The notes under the pieces were generated by a model. That model saw nothing but the letters and a program-made list of their open reading frames with translations. It was not told the DNA's origin and did no database searches. The position numbers and the translations under genes are program-made. Source: Clostridia bacterium (lineage in GTDB: Bacteria; Bacillota; DSM-521; Neomoorellales; SLTJ01). From it: DNA of 64,000 bases. Below are positions 15,893-25,919 of the stretch, one piece after another. The stretch spans positions 1 to 64,000 of the forward strand of contig SLTJ01000001.1 of NCBI GenBank assembly GCA_004347685.1, read 5' to 3'. Position 1 is the stretch's first letter. Each line of letters opens with the position of its first letter.

Positions 15893-16879
15893 TTAGAGGC
15901 CTTCATGCTCCGGGCCGTCCTCCCTGGCTCCGGGCGGAGCCGTCCAGATGTATTGCTCCAGGGTTTTGTTATACGACCAGCGGAGGCCTTCCCTTTTGCC
16001 CTTCCCCTGAGCCGTGGTAAACATGTCAATATCGGCGTCCAGCATGTCCAAATGGTGGAGGATGGCCGCCTCCAGGAACTGCGGGCGTACCGGGGACTGC
16101 CACTCGTACCGGCCGTGGTGGCTGGCCACCATGTGGAGGAGTTTGAGGCGCAGGCCAACCGGGAAGCCGGGGATACCCGCCATTTCTTGCTCCAGATCCA
16201 GCACCCCCAGGACGATGTGGCCTAGGAGCCGGCCCTGGTCGCTGGTGTCAATCACCCGCGTGTAGTTATACGCTCCAGTTTTGCCCAAGTCGTGAAGAAT
16301 GGCTCCAGACAGAAGGAGATCCTTGTCAACCTGGGGGTACGTCCGGGCCGCCTCGCCAGCCATGGTAGCCACGTTCAGGGTGTGTTCCAGCAGCCCGCCC
16401 AGGTAGGCCTGGTGGTTGGCTTTGGCCGCGGGGGCCGTAATAAAGGCCCGGACCCGTTCCTGATCGGCAAACAGGTGGTCCAGCAGCTTCTTGAGATGGG
16501 GATTTGTTATCTCTTGCATTAACTCTTGCAGCCGGGTAAACATCTCGTGGACCTCCCGCGGGCTGGCCGGGAGGAATTCCCGCGGGTCAAACTCGCCTTC
16601 GGCCAGGACCCGGAGGGAAGTCAGGTGGATCTCCAGAGCCCCTTTATATTCAGTAACGCTGCCTGTCACTGCCACCACGTCCCCCGGCGAACAGATTCCG
16701 TCCGTTTCTAGAGCCTTTTCCCATACCTTAGCCACTATCTGACCGGTACTGTCACCCAGGACAATGGTCAGATACTCCCCCTTCCGTTCTTTGAAGCTGC
16801 GCAGGTACTTGGCCTTGACCAAAAAGATGGAAGTTACTTCACTTCCCGCCTTCAGCCGCTCTACGGACACCCTTGGCAC
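15893..16879 (-). CDS. YhaM-like 3'-5' exoribonuclease
   Basis: 328 residues. An N-terminal OB-fold (about 10-95, FLVKAKYLRSFKERKGEYLTIVLGDSTGQIVAKVW) binds nucleic acid. An HD domain follows, with HTLNVATMA, the signature GAILHDLGKTGAYNY (about 190) and HMVASHHGRYEW. This OB-HD order defines YhaM, a metal-dependent 3'-5' exoribonuclease of Firmicutes that trims RNA ends. It follows selB by about 50 bp on the same strand and precedes tRNA-Sec, so it may be co-transcribed with selAB. A link to tRNA-Sec 3'-end processing is speculative. Confidence 0.88.
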   Translation of the reverse strand: MPRVSVERLKAGSEVTSIFLVKAKYLRSFKERKGEYLTIVLGDSTGQIVAKVWEKALETDGICSPGDVVAVTGSVTEYKGALEIHLTSLRVLAEGEFDPREFLPASPREVHEMFTRLQELMQEITNPHLKKLLDHLFADQERVRAFITAPAAKANHQAYLGGLLEHTLNVATMAGEAARTYPQVDKDLLLSGAILHDLGKTGAYNYTRVIDTSDQGRLLGHIVLGVLDLEQEMAGIPGFPVGLRLKLLHMVASHHGRYEWQSPVRPQFLEAAILHHLDMLDADIDMFTTAQGKGKREGLRWSYNKTLEQYIWTAPPGAREDGPEHEGL

Positions 16880-16927
16880 TGCTTTCTCTCCTCTCCCATA
16901 GCTGAAACCACGCCGGGCAAACGCCTA

Positions 16928-18838
16928 TCAGTACAGGATCCTCTTGTCCCCCACCCGTTTGGTAAATTTAATGCGGTCAAAATACTCCAGCAGGGGCAGG
17001 ATATATTTCCGGGAACTGGCCAGGAGGTCGCGGGCCTCACCCAGGAGGATACCTCCGTGCTGGCGGATGTAGGCGGCAATTTGCTCCTGGGCCGCCTCCA
17101 CGGCTTCCCGGTGAAAATACAGGTCTTCCGCCACCTTAACCAGATCCCCCTGGCGCACCAGGTAGGCCAGCAGTTCCTCGGCCTTCTCCGCGGGCAGGCC
17201 GACCGTAACCTCGTGCCAGTCCGGCGGCTGCTGCCACCCGGCCCGGTAGGCTTCCCGCACCCCGGCCAGCCATGGTTCTTCTTCCGGCGCGGGCCGGGGA
17301 GAAAAATCCGCCAGGAAGACAAAGGCCCCATCGGTTTTGATCCGCCCTTCCCTTTCCCAATGGCTCAAGCAGGCCAGAAACTGCCGTCCCTCCAGGCGGG
17401 AAAACAGGCGGGAACGCAAGGACTCGCGCGGCAGCCCCGGCCGCAGGGGGTACTGCCGGTGATAGTCGGCCAGGGCCTGGCGCAACCGCGCCTCCCACTG
17501 CCGCATTAAATCGGCCGCCACCGCCAGGCGCGTGCCTTCCGCCTCCAGCACTTCGGCCTGGCCGGCGGCCACCAGTTGCGGCAACAGTTCCCGCAGATCG
17601 GGTTCCTGGATCCCGGCCCTCTCGGCCAGTTCCGGCCAGGAGACAGGGGCCGCGGCTGCCGCCAGGGTTTCCCGCACCAGGGCCGCCGGATCACCCTGGC
17701 GACGCACGGCCAGGCTGGCCAGGACTTCGGGACGGTAGCGCTTGTGGCGGCGGACACGGGCCTCCACCACTTCCCCACCGCCAATGGTAGTCATGGGCGA
17801 ATAGGAGCGGAGCACAAACCGGTCACCCCGGGCCGCCACCACCGTCTCTTCCAGGACCAGTTGGACAAAGGCGGTTTCTCCCGGGGCCATCTCGTCCCGG
17901 TCCAGGAGCAGCACGCGGCCAAAGGCCTCGGCTGTACCAAGGTAAAGGCGCACCCGCGTCCGGTGGGCCAGGGCCCGGGCCGTGGGTAAGAGGTAGAGCT
18001 CGGCGTCCAGCCGGGTGGTGGGGGCAAAGGCGCCCGGCTCGGTCACCACGCAGCCCCGCTCCAACTGCCCTACTTCCACCCCGGCTAGATTGACCGCCAC
18101 CCTTTGCCCGGCCACCCCTTCCTCCACGCCGCGACCGTGCACCTGCAGGCCCCGCACCCGCGTAATCAGGCCCTGAGGCATGAGCGCCACGTTCTGTCCC
18201 ACCTTCAGCCGGCCTGACCACAGGGTTCCAGTCACCACGGTGCCGAATCCGGCCACCTTAAACACCCGATCTACCGGGAGCCGAGCCAGGCCGCCGGCCT
18301 CCTTGGGCGGCGTGGCCGCCGCCTCCCGGTCGAGGATCTCGCGTAAATCGTCTATCCCCTGCCCAGTCACAGCCGACACCCGCACCAGCGGGGCGTGTTC
18401 CAGCACCGTACCGGCGACAGCCTCCCGGACTTCCTCCTCCACCAGGTCCAGCCAGTCGCCGTCCACCAAGTCCACCTTGGTAAGCACCAGCACGCCTCTT
18501 TTTACCCGCAGGAGGTTAATAATGTCCAGGTGTTCCCGGGTCTGGGGCATTACCCCTTCGTCGGCCGCGACCACCCACATCACCAGATCCATGCCCCCGG
18601 CCCCGGCCAGCATCTGGCGGATAAAGCGTTCGTGCCCTGGCACGTCAACCAGGCCCAGGGTGCGACCGCTGGGCAGGGTAAGGGGGGCAAAACCCAGTTC
18701 GATGGAAATTCCCCTCTCCTTTTCCTCCCGCAAACGATCAGTATCTACCCCGGTGAGGGCCCGCACCAGCACCGTCTTGCCGTGATCCACGTGGCCGGCA
18801 GTTCCGACAATGATAAAATCATCTGCCACCCGATGCAC
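16928..18838 (-). CDS. selB: Selenocysteine-specific elongation factor SelB
   Basis: 636 residues, normal for SelB. The GTPase domain starts [15 protein letters not shown] (G1), with [13 protein letters not shown] (G3) and LTKVDL (G4). EF-Tu-like beta-barrel domains follow (about 175-350), and the C-terminal third forms the winged-helix repeats that bind the SECIS hairpin of selenoprotein mRNAs. It brings Sec-tRNA to UGA codons. It starts 5 bp after selA, so the two are translationally linked. Confidence 0.96.
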   Translation of the reverse strand: MHRVADDFIIVGTAGHVDHGKTVLVRALTGVDTDRLREEKERGISIELGFAPLTLPSGRTLGLVDVPGHERFIRQMLAGAGGMDLVMWVVAADEGVMPQTREHLDIINLLRVKRGVLVLTKVDLVDGDWLDLVEEEVREAVAGTVLEHAPLVRVSAVTGQGIDDLREILDREAAATPPKEAGGLARLPVDRVFKVAGFGTVVTGTLWSGRLKVGQNVALMPQGLITRVRGLQVHGRGVEEGVAGQRVAVNLAGVEVGQLERGCVVTEPGAFAPTTRLDAELYLLPTARALAHRTRVRLYLGTAEAFGRVLLLDRDEMAPGETAFVQLVLEETVVAARGDRFVLRSYSPMTTIGGGEVVEARVRRHKRYRPEVLASLAVRRQGDPAALVRETLAAAAAPVSWPELAERAGIQEPDLRELLPQLVAAGQAEVLEAEGTRLAVAADLMRQWEARLRQALADYHRQYPLRPGLPRESLRSRLFSRLEGRQFLACLSHWEREGRIKTDGAFVFLADFSPRPAPEEEPWLAGVREAYRAGWQQPPDWHEVTVGLPAEKAEELLAYLVRQGDLVKVAEDLYFHREAVEAAQEQIAAYIRQHGGILLGEARDLLASSRKYILPLLEYFDRIKFTKRVGDKRILY

Positions 18839-18843
18839 CCACC

Positions 18844-20262
18844 TTATCCACCGGCACTGGCCGCAGCCCTGGCATAGGCCGCCTGGAAACAGCGCACCAG
18901 CTCGGCGAAGTCCCCTTCGGGGACAGTCCGCACGTCAAGAAGAAGGCTGTCTTTCTGTACCCGGCCGATAACCGCCGGCTCCCCCTGCCGCAGTTGGGTG
19001 GCCAAGACCTCGACCTTTATATCCTGGAGATGCACCTGCACCATGAAGGTGGGAAGATCAACCCCCGGCAAGGAGCCCCCCCCCGCCTGGGAAAATCCAT
19101 TTACCACTCCCACCCGGGCCGCCTGGCCCAAGGCGCGGGTAAGGAGGGCCGCCAGCCTGGCCGCCCTGGCCTCCAGTTCCTCCGGCCCTGCTGTCAGCAT
19201 GCGCAGAGCCGGCACTTCGGCCAGACGGCCGGGTTCCAGGTACAGCCTCAGGGTAGCCTCCAGCGCGGCCAGGGTAAGCTTGTCAACGCGCAGGGCGCGC
19301 AACAGGTGGTTCTTTTTCATGGCCTCCAGGTACTTTTGCCGCCCCAGGATGATTCCGGCCTGGGGTCCGCCCAGCAGCTTGTCACCGCTGAAGGTGACAA
19401 TATCTATTCCCGCCCCGAGGCTGTCGCTAACTAACGGTTCCCCCCTGATGCCGAAGGGAGAGAGGTCTACGAGCAGGCCGCTGCCCAGGTCCTCAATTAC
19501 CGGCAGACCATAACGCTGCCCCAGACCCGCCAGTTCCAGGGCCGGCACCTGGCGGGTAAAGCCAACGAGGCGATAATTGCTGGTATGCACCCGCAGGAGG
19601 GCCGCCGTCTGCGGGCCGATGGCCTGCTCGTAGTCGCGAAGATAAGTCTTGTTGGTGGTGCCGACCTCAACCAAGGTGGCGCCGCTGGCGGCCATGACCT
19701 CTGGGATACGGAACGAACCCCCGATTTCCACCAGTTGCCCCCGGGAGACCACCACCTCCCGTCCCCGGGCCAAGGTATGGAGCACCAGCAGAACTGCGGC
19801 GGCGTTATTGTTCACCACCAAGCTGGCTTCGGCTCCGGTGAGGGCGTGCAGCAGCCGGGTCACATGGGTGTATCTCTCACCGCGCGTCCCGGTGGCCAAG
19901 TCCATTTCCAGACTGCTGTACCCCCTGGCCACGGCCGTAACCGCCTCCAGGGCTTCTGTACCCAGCGGCGCCCGGCCCAAGTTGGTGTGCAGCACCACGC
20001 CCGTAGCGTTTATCACCCGGCGCAGGCTGGCCCTAGTCTTGGCCTCCACCATCTCTGCGGCCTGGCCGGCCAGGGCCACCAGGGCCGGCATTCCTCCGCC
20101 CTGGCGCAGAAGATCCCGCTGCCGTTCCAGCACCCTCCGTACGGCCTCTACCACCATCTCCCGGGGATACCGGGCGAGAAGGTCCGGCAGCGGTGGCACC
20201 CGTAATACCCGGTCCACCGCCGGCAATCGCCGTAATTTCTCCCTCACTTGCTCTTCTGGCAA
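18844..20262 (-). CDS. selA: L-seryl-tRNA(Sec) selenium transferase SelA
   Basis: 472 residues, full length. It converts Ser-tRNA(Sec) to Sec-tRNA(Sec) using selenophosphate. It has the fold-type I PLP enzyme layout, an N-terminal helical tRNA-binding part ([12 protein letters not shown]...), then [30 protein letters not shown], and the PLP-binding lysine in [17 protein letters not shown]. The order selA-selB-(yhaM)-tRNA-Sec shows a complete Sec-insertion locus; only selD (selenophosphate synthetase) is not in the window. Confidence 0.96.
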   Translation of the reverse strand: MPEEQVREKLRRLPAVDRVLRVPPLPDLLARYPREMVVEAVRRVLERQRDLLRQGGGMPALVALAGQAAEMVEAKTRASLRRVINATGVVLHTNLGRAPLGTEALEAVTAVARGYSSLEMDLATGTRGERYTHVTRLLHALTGAEASLVVNNNAAAVLLVLHTLARGREVVVSRGQLVEIGGSFRIPEVMAASGATLVEVGTTNKTYLRDYEQAIGPQTAALLRVHTSNYRLVGFTRQVPALELAGLGQRYGLPVIEDLGSGLLVDLSPFGIRGEPLVSDSLGAGIDIVTFSGDKLLGGPQAGIILGRQKYLEAMKKNHLLRALRVDKLTLAALEATLRLYLEPGRLAEVPALRMLTAGPEELEARAARLAALLTRALGQAARVGVVNGFSQAGGGSLPGVDLPTFMVQVHLQDIKVEVLATQLRQGEPAVIGRVQKDSLLLDVRTVPEGDFAELVRCFQAAYARAAASAGG

Positions 20263-20323
20263 GATAAACCACCCCGGACATAGCTCTCTCCCAAATTATT
20301 CCCCACCGCCGGCGGTTTTCCTG

Positions 20324-20353
20324 CAAAAAAGAAAAACCCTCCCCGCAGGAGGG
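20324..20353 (-). terminator. Intrinsic terminator upstream of selA
   Basis: On the minus strand CCCTCC (20353-20348) pairs with GGAGGG (20342-20337), followed by TTTTTCTTTTTT. It ends leftward transcription from the GerMN gene region before selA. No clear promoter is visible between it and the selA start, and an attenuator role is possible. Confidence 0.75.
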
Positions 20354-20511
20354 CCTGGCACTGGAGGGCGGGGAGCCGCCGGCCCCGGGACGGTTGAACT
20401 GAAATTGGGGAAGGTACTCGATAGGCAAACCGGTGTTGGGCAACAAAGGATGCCCACCCCACCACCGGCCGTGAACCCTGTTATTCCTTCAGGGAGCCGT
20501 ATACCGGCGAG

Positions 20512-21561
20512 CTAGGTGGTCTCAACGGCGTTGAGCGTCTCCGGCCGGGTGAGGGGCACGTCAATCTTTGTCCCTTCCGGGAGGTACTCATGTTTTTCGC
20601 CGCCAACCAAAAGCTGCACCCGCGAAATACCTGGGTCTTCTGTTAAGGTAAAGACAAGGGAACGAACCAGCATGTCTTCCGCCGTATGCCCGCCGCCGTA
20701 GCCCACGACTTCCTGGCTCAGGTCCACGGTGACCAGGTCGCCTTCCACCCGAAGACCGTCCAGCTCCGTGCCCGGCCACACGGTACGGGCAAGGTTCACC
20801 CCCGGCGGCGGGCCCTGGAGCAAGAGCTCGATTTGCCGGCGCTGTCTTTCTTCCCGGCTCAGACCGGGGGCGACGAAATATGTCACCGGTACCAGGTACA
20901 TGGCCTGCGGGTCAGAGTAATACACCCGTAGCGGCCAGCCGTCTGGCGGCCTGTCCTGCAGGGGATTGACACTGTCCGGGATCGGTAAGGGGTGGGGCAC
21001 TGCCGCCCCGGCGAGAGAAGCCACCGGCTTGCCGTCTGCCAGCAGTTCCACCGAGGTGATAGAGGGAAACTGGGCCAAGGTGAGGGCCAAGGAACTGATA
21101 GCCATTTGCCCGCTCTGTTCTTCGTTTAGGGTTAAGATCTCCCCGGTGAGATCCAGGTAGGCCGTACCGCCCGTAAGCCGAAACTCCCGCAGCTTTGTGC
21201 CCTCTGGGATGGTCCGGACCAGAAACTCCCCCGGCGGGCCGGCCAGTACCCGCTCCACCGCGGCCCGCGGCTGATCAGCCTGGGGGCTCACCGGAAAGGA
21301 CAGGGGGACACTGTAAGCGAGATCCTTGGTAGCGAAATAGGCCAGGACGTTATCTTTTTGGCTGGTAAGGATCAGGGGGCGGCGCTCAGCGCCCCCACCG
21401 GTACCCGAGACACCCGCGTTGGTTGCCTCTGGCTTCCTCTCCCCGCAGCCAGCCATGCCTGCGGCCAGCAAAATAAGACCTAATACTAGCAGGCAGCGCC
21501 ACTGTTTTTTTACCCCACGCCAACCACCTCCAGCCTGAGTATAGTTACTTTCTACCTCCAT
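20512..21561 (-). CDS. GerMN-domain lipoprotein
   Basis: 349 residues. An N-terminal hydrophobic segment ends in a lipobox (LLAAGMAGC, Cys near 39), so it is exported and lipid-anchored. Two GerMN domains follow (about 70-180 and 205-335); each has the paired pattern VERVLAGPPGEFLVRTIPEGTKLREF and IELLLQGPPPGVNLARTVWPGTELDGL. GerM of Bacillus takes part in sporulation and germination, but such lipoproteins also occur in non-sporulating cells. The upstream neighbour is a transporter-like membrane protein. Confidence 0.88.
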   Translation of the reverse strand: MEVESNYTQAGGGWRGVKKQWRCLLVLGLILLAAGMAGCGERKPEATNAGVSGTGGGAERRPLILTSQKDNVLAYFATKDLAYSVPLSFPVSPQADQPRAAVERVLAGPPGEFLVRTIPEGTKLREFRLTGGTAYLDLTGEILTLNEEQSGQMAISSLALTLAQFPSITSVELLADGKPVASLAGAAVPHPLPIPDSVNPLQDRPPDGWPLRVYYSDPQAMYLVPVTYFVAPGLSREERQRRQIELLLQGPPPGVNLARTVWPGTELDGLRVEGDLVTVDLSQEVVGYGGGHTAEDMLVRSLVFTLTEDPGISRVQLLVGGEKHEYLPEGTKIDVPLTRPETLNAVETT

Positions 21562-21621
21562 CAGCCGAAATCCTGCTTGTTCTCCTCGCTATGCTCTCAA
21601 ATCCTCCCAAATCTATTTCTC

Positions 21622-22641
21622 TTACCTTCTCTTTACCGAGGACACAACCACGGCCACTCCCAGCACCAGGCCCAGATAACCCATCGCGGGATAGAAGTGA
21701 CCCACCAGGCCGGCGAAAGGGAAGCGGGCCAGAAATAGCGGCCCAAACGCCGCCAGGACACAGGCGGCCCGATACGGCAGGTACGGCTCGAGACGCAGGG
21801 CCAGGGCATATATCCCGCCGGCGACGCTGGTGCTTATCGCCACCCACAGGGCCAGGGTATAGGCTAGGAACCACCCCCGGCCGGCCTCGGCCGCCAGGAC
21901 CAACATGGGTATGGCCCAGGCCCGGCCCAGCTCCGGACGGGCGACCAGAGTTCTGGCCACCGCCAGGGCCAGGAAACCGATAGCGGCGCCACCGACCATT
22001 CCTCCCCACTCCTGCCCACGGGTGAGCCCGCCGCCAAATCCGGCCAGCACGGCAAAGGCCAGGACGAAATTGTAAGCAGCATAAAGGACTGCCGCCCACG
22101 GCCACCAAGGCCCGACCCAAGCGGCCATTGCTTCTCCGGTCGGGCCGGGAGCCCAGGAGAGCAGGCTGACGGCTAGGGTCATCACGACCAGAAACGGCAC
22201 GAAAACCATGTTCACATACGCCAGACCACGGCCCCGGGCCAGGACCGCCCCCAGGCTGACCGTGGCCGTAAGTCCGGCCCCGGTCCAGGCCGGGAGACGG
22301 AGGTGCTCGGCAAAAACTTCTCCCGCTCCCGAGAGCATCAGGCCCACCGCAGCCATTGCCAAGAGGCCCAGCACGACATCAGCCACCGGCGCCAGGCCGG
22401 GACCTAACACCAGGGATAACATTTGTCCGTAGTGCTTACATCCCGCGAGCCTGGCCAGGCGCAGGGTACAGGCTCCAGCCACTCCCAGCAAGAGAGCCGC
22501 TAGCCCCACCCCCCACAGGCCGTGGTAGGAAAAGGCGGCAAAAAATTGCCAGATCTCCTGGCCGGTGGCGAACCCGGCACCGACCACGCTGCCAATGTAA
22601 ACGCTGGCCACCCCGGCCAACCCGCTGCTTCGCCGGCGCAA
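21622..22641 (-). CDS. YkvI-like multi-pass membrane protein
   Basis: 339 residues with about ten hydrophobic segments. It begins ASVYIGSVVGAGFATGQEIWQFF, the first-helix signature of the YkvI family within the LeuT/APC-fold transporters; the unwound glycine-rich stretch is typical of substrate- or ion-binding helices. Substrate unknown. It precedes the GerMN lipoprotein on the same strand. It is divergent from yyaC, with about 120 bp between. Confidence 0.82.
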   Translation of the reverse strand: MRRRSSGLAGVASVYIGSVVGAGFATGQEIWQFFAAFSYHGLWGVGLAALLLGVAGACTLRLARLAGCKHYGQMLSLVLGPGLAPVADVVLGLLAMAAVGLMLSGAGEVFAEHLRLPAWTGAGLTATVSLGAVLARGRGLAYVNMVFVPFLVVMTLAVSLLSWAPGPTGEAMAAWVGPWWPWAAVLYAAYNFVLAFAVLAGFGGGLTRGQEWGGMVGGAAIGFLALAVARTLVARPELGRAWAIPMLVLAAEAGRGWFLAYTLALWVAISTSVAGGIYALALRLEPYLPYRAACVLAAFGPLFLARFPFAGLVGHFYPAMGYLGLVLGVAVVVSSVKRR

Positions 22642-22764
22642 ATCTTGTCCCCCCTGTTAACCTATGCCGGCAACAACCAAATAGAACGGCCTGTATAAAA
22701 TATCTTTTTTTGGCATATACTCTTGCCGCAAGGTTAAACGTAACACAGGAGGGTAAGCATCGTT

Positions 22765-23382
22765 TTGCTTGGTATGCCGCTAAAGACAACCAGCAGGGAG
22801 GAAGGCCTGCCGCGGGTAAAAATGCATCACGACGACCCGACCCTCGTCCCGCGGATGGCTCAAGCCCTGAGTGAAATAATTAGCACCCTCGACCCTGAAG
22901 GCGTGCGCCCCCTGGTCATTGTGGCCATAGGTACCGACCGCTCTACCGGGGACGCCCTGGGGCCCCTGACCGGGAGCAGAGTAAAGGAATTGCTTGACCA
23001 CCGGGCCTTCGTTTACGGTACTCTGGAAGAGCCGGTTCATGCCGGCAACCTGAACGAGGAACTGGAGGCGATCAGGACTACCCTGCCGAACCCGCTTATC
23101 ATCGCCATTGATGCTTGCCTGGGGCAGGCCCAGAGTGTGGGACACATCACCCTGGCCCCCGGGCCCCTAATCCCCGGAGCCGGTGTCAACAAGCAACTCC
23201 CTGCCGTGGGCGATATCCACCTGACCGGCATTGTCAATGTCGGCGGATATATGGAATATTACGTCCTGCAAAACACCCGCCTCAGTCTGGTAAACCGGAT
23301 GGCGGAAAAAATAGCCGCCTGTATTTACGGTGGCATTCAATCCGCCAGGAGTCTGGCTGAAGTAGCTGGAATGGTGCAGTAA
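22765..23382 (+). CDS. yyaC: YyaC-type spore protein (GPR-like fold)
   Basis: 205 residues. The conserved parts VIVAIGTDRSTGDALGPLTGSRV, VYGTLEEPVHAGNL and IIAIDACLG match YyaC, a sporulation-associated protein related to the germination protease GPR. In Bacillus yyaC lies near the origin. A TTG start at 22765 is chosen because AGGAGGG lies at 22747-22753; an ATG nine bases later is the alternative. It supports a spore-forming host. Confidence 0.88.
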   Translation: MLGMPLKTTSREEGLPRVKMHHDDPTLVPRMAQALSEIISTLDPEGVRPLVIVAIGTDRSTGDALGPLTGSRVKELLDHRAFVYGTLEEPVHAGNLNEELEAIRTTLPNPLIIAIDACLGQAQSVGHITLAPGPLIPGAGVNKQLPAVGDIHLTGIVNVGGYMEYYVLQNTRLSLVNRMAEKIAACIYGGIQSARSLAEVAGMVQ

Positions 23383-23387
23383 TCCAG

Positions 23388-23830
23388 GTGACGGCGCCAG
23401 TCGGCCAGGTGGGCGATGGCATTTCTTACCGCGGCGCCTTCGAGGAGGTAGATCTCCTGACCTTTTACCGGCCCATAACCAAGTGGCAGGTAGAGGTGCA
23501 CCGGCCGGAGCGCATCCCCGAACTCGTGGGCCGGGCCGTACATACGGCCTGCTCCGGCCGTCCAGGGGCAGTGCTGGTTTCCCTGCCCCTGGACGTGCAG
23601 ATGGCCACAAGGTAACTTCTCCTTCCCCGCCCCCTGGCCCGTGGCCCGGCCCGTAGCTCCTGAAGCGGAAATAGCCGCGGCAGTAAACCTGCTTTTCACG
23701 GCGGAGCGGCCGGTCATCCTGGCCGGGGGCGGGGTGAGCACCAGCCGGGCCCAGCGCCCCTTGCAACATCTGGCCGAACTGCTCTCCGCCTCCGGGACGC
23801 CGAGAAGTTTTTCCTGGGCAAACTCACGCT
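23388..23830 (+). pseudogene. Acetolactate-synthase-like TPP enzyme remnant
   Basis: Two frames are needed. 23388-23615 holds EEVDLLTFYRPITKWQVEVHRPERIPELVGRAVHTACSGRPGAVLVSLPLDVQ, the segment linking the N-terminal and central domains of thiamine-diphosphate enzymes. 23641 to about 23810 holds the central-domain start ERPVILAGGGVSTSRAQRPLQHLAELL. The N-terminal catalytic and C-terminal cofactor-binding domains are missing. The remnant runs towards the 3' end of the HD-GYP gene. Confidence 0.75.
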
Positions 23831-23890
23831 GCAGTGTTAGGTACTGGCCACAATCATACCGGTCACCTTCGGGGCGCCCCTTTAGTATGC

Positions 23891-25027
23891 TTACGGTTTC
23901 GGCAATCCGGCTATCTCGTCCTCGGCCAGGGCCCTGGTGACGGTAAGTGTTGTCTCCCCGGCCAGGTCAACTTCCCTGGGCGGGCGCAGGAGCATGCCCA
24001 GGCCGTCCCACAGAACCCGCACCCGGGGCCTGGTCCCCTGGCCGGGCTGGTTCCCGGTGACTACGGCCACAGTTCTATCACTCAGTTCCACCACCGTGCC
24101 GGTGGGGTAGGCAGCCACGTGATGCAGGAAATGCCTGACCAGGTTGAAGTCAAAGAGGTGGTTGCCAGAACCGGCCAGGAACTCGTAGGCCTCGTGGGGC
24201 TGGTGGGCCCGGCGGTAAACCCTGTCGGCAGTCATGGCGTCATAGGTATCTGCTATGCTGGTGACGGCAGCAAAGGGGGAGATATCCTTATGCTTCAGGC
24301 CGCCCGGATACCCCTGGCCCCCGTACCGCTCGTGGTGCTGCAGGACGATGTTGGTGACCGTGGTGCCAAAATCGCCCCGGCCGGCCACGATTTCAGCGCC
24401 AAAGGCGGCATGGCGCTTGACAAATTCGTATTCCTCGGCCGTGAGAGGCCTGGGCTTGTTCAGTATCTGGAGGGGAATATCCATCTTGCCGATGTCATGC
24501 AACAGGGCGCCGGTACCCAGGTTATGCAGGGTAGAGTACGGGTAGCCCAGGGCCATACCTGTAACCAGTGCCAGGACGGCCACGTTTACCGAATGGGAAA
24601 AGGTATAGTCATCGTGGCTGCGGATGTCGGAAAGGTCAACCATTATCCGTGGCTGCTGCAGCAGTTCGCCCACAATCCTGGCCACCACGGCCCTAATGGC
24701 CTCAGCAGCCAGCACCTTGCCTTCTCCTGAAGGTTTGTGGCCGTGCTCCAAGATGGAAGCTACCAGCCGGGTGGCCTGCGCCCGGGTGTCTTCCGAAATC
24801 ATATCAGCCGGGGCCACGTCAGGAGCCAGTTCGTCTTCCACGTAAATGCCGGTGAACCCCAGTTCGGCCAGGCGGGCAATGGTGCGGCTGGTCAACCTCT
24901 GGCCAGCGGCCAGCAACATCTGCCCTCCGGCAGAGTAGACATTGCGGCCGACCTTCATCCCTTCCTTGAGGGCAGGCAAAGATACGCGGCGCACAGCAAC
25001 CTCCGGCAAACGAAGAATAGGTATCAT
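23891..25027 (-). CDS. HD-GYP cyclic-di-GMP phosphodiesterase-like protein
   Basis: 378 residues. An N-terminal DUF3391-like region (about 10-60, LKEGMKVGRNVYSAGGQMLLAAGQRLTSRTIARLAELG) precedes an HD-GYP domain with HSVNVAVLA, LLHDIGKMDIP, RHAAFGAEI, LQHHERYGGQGYPGGL and ISPFAAVTSIADTYDAMTADRVYR. These carry the metal ligands and the GYP motif (here GYPGGL) for hydrolysing cyclic-di-GMP. The C-terminal 90 residues form a small beta-rich tail. No sensory domain is present, so control may be through partners. Confidence 0.9.
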   Translation of the reverse strand: MIPILRLPEVAVRRVSLPALKEGMKVGRNVYSAGGQMLLAAGQRLTSRTIARLAELGFTGIYVEDELAPDVAPADMISEDTRAQATRLVASILEHGHKPSGEGKVLAAEAIRAVVARIVGELLQQPRIMVDLSDIRSHDDYTFSHSVNVAVLALVTGMALGYPYSTLHNLGTGALLHDIGKMDIPLQILNKPRPLTAEEYEFVKRHAAFGAEIVAGRGDFGTTVTNIVLQHHERYGGQGYPGGLKHKDISPFAAVTSIADTYDAMTADRVYRRAHQPHEAYEFLAGSGNHLFDFNLVRHFLHHVAAYPTGTVVELSDRTVAVVTGNQPGQGTRPRVRVLWDGLGMLLRPPREVDLAGETTLTVTRALAEDEIAGLPKP

Positions 25028-25341
25028 TCATCCCGGTAATTCGACCTTTTCAGCCGGCGACCTGCAAAGTGATGGAGGTAACATGCCGGTGATGGCTGAC
25101 CGGAGGCTCGACATAAATATGCCAAACAAGTTCCAACTCTGGGCCAGGGCCACTGTCCCTGCCTGCCAGAGGCGATTACTCCACAACGCAGTCCAGGATT
25201 GTCTACCCGTACAGGTATGAACATTAGCTGGTCCGTGCAGCCACGGAGCCTGGCTCGCCGGCAGGCTACTGCCCTGGCGGCCTGCTTCCACGGGTATCCG
25301 GGCCAATAGGGGTCGCTTACACTCGCCTGCTGAGCCAGGCG
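25028..25341. other. Intergenic, no recognised gene
   Basis: About 310 bp between the HD-GYP gene start and the ATPase remnant. Open frames on both strands lack ribosome sites and family features. The promoter of the HD-GYP gene should lie at its left end, but I cannot point to clear boxes. Confidence 0.35.
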
Positions 25342-25782
25342 CTATCCCTTTATACTCCCGCCGGCAAGCGCGTGCAACCTCTCCTTCCAGTTATCAGCAG
25401 CGCTGACTACCCGGTAGCATTTCACCTGGGCCCCGTCTTCTTCGGTCCACGGCTGGAATTCAATTACCTTCATGGTGCAACCTGCAGGCGGCAGCAGTAA
25501 GGGCAACAGCCTGGTAGTAAGGTCGTCATGATGGCTGGTAAGGAAGACTTGTTTTCTCGGCCCGTGAGAGTCATAGGCCAGGGCCCGCAGGAGGAGAGCG
25601 CTGGCCGCCAGGTTACTGGGGTCAAAGGCGGTACCGATATCGTCAAAACAGATAATACCCAGTGGTGGTTCTCCCAGGAAAGGGACACCCTGCCCTTCTA
25701 CGGTCCGCGTCACCAGCCACTCAAGCTTTTCTCTTACTGTTCTGCTGAAAAGAACGGAACGACCTGTTTACGAGGAGAAGAT
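25342..25782 (-). pseudogene. C-terminal fragment of a P-loop ATPase
   Basis: The frame opens after a stop near 25782 without a clear start and includes VREKLEWLVTRTVEGQGVPF, then a Walker B-like LGIICFDDIGTAFDPSN, then KQVFLTSHHDD, typical of the D-loop and switch region of SMC/Rad50-like or AAA-type ATPases. No Walker A motif is present upstream. This is the tail of a lost larger gene; the exact family is unclear. Confidence 0.5.
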
Positions 25783-25919
25783 CTGCGGTTAAAATGGTAG
25801 GGGAGAGCCGGACCGGGGCGTCGAAGGTTTCCATCCCCGGCAAGGGCCGGCCGGCCCGGCCTGTGCCAGGTGAGGATGCCTCGGAAGTGTGGTAATTGCT
25901 TTCCCAGGGGGGAGTTTAG

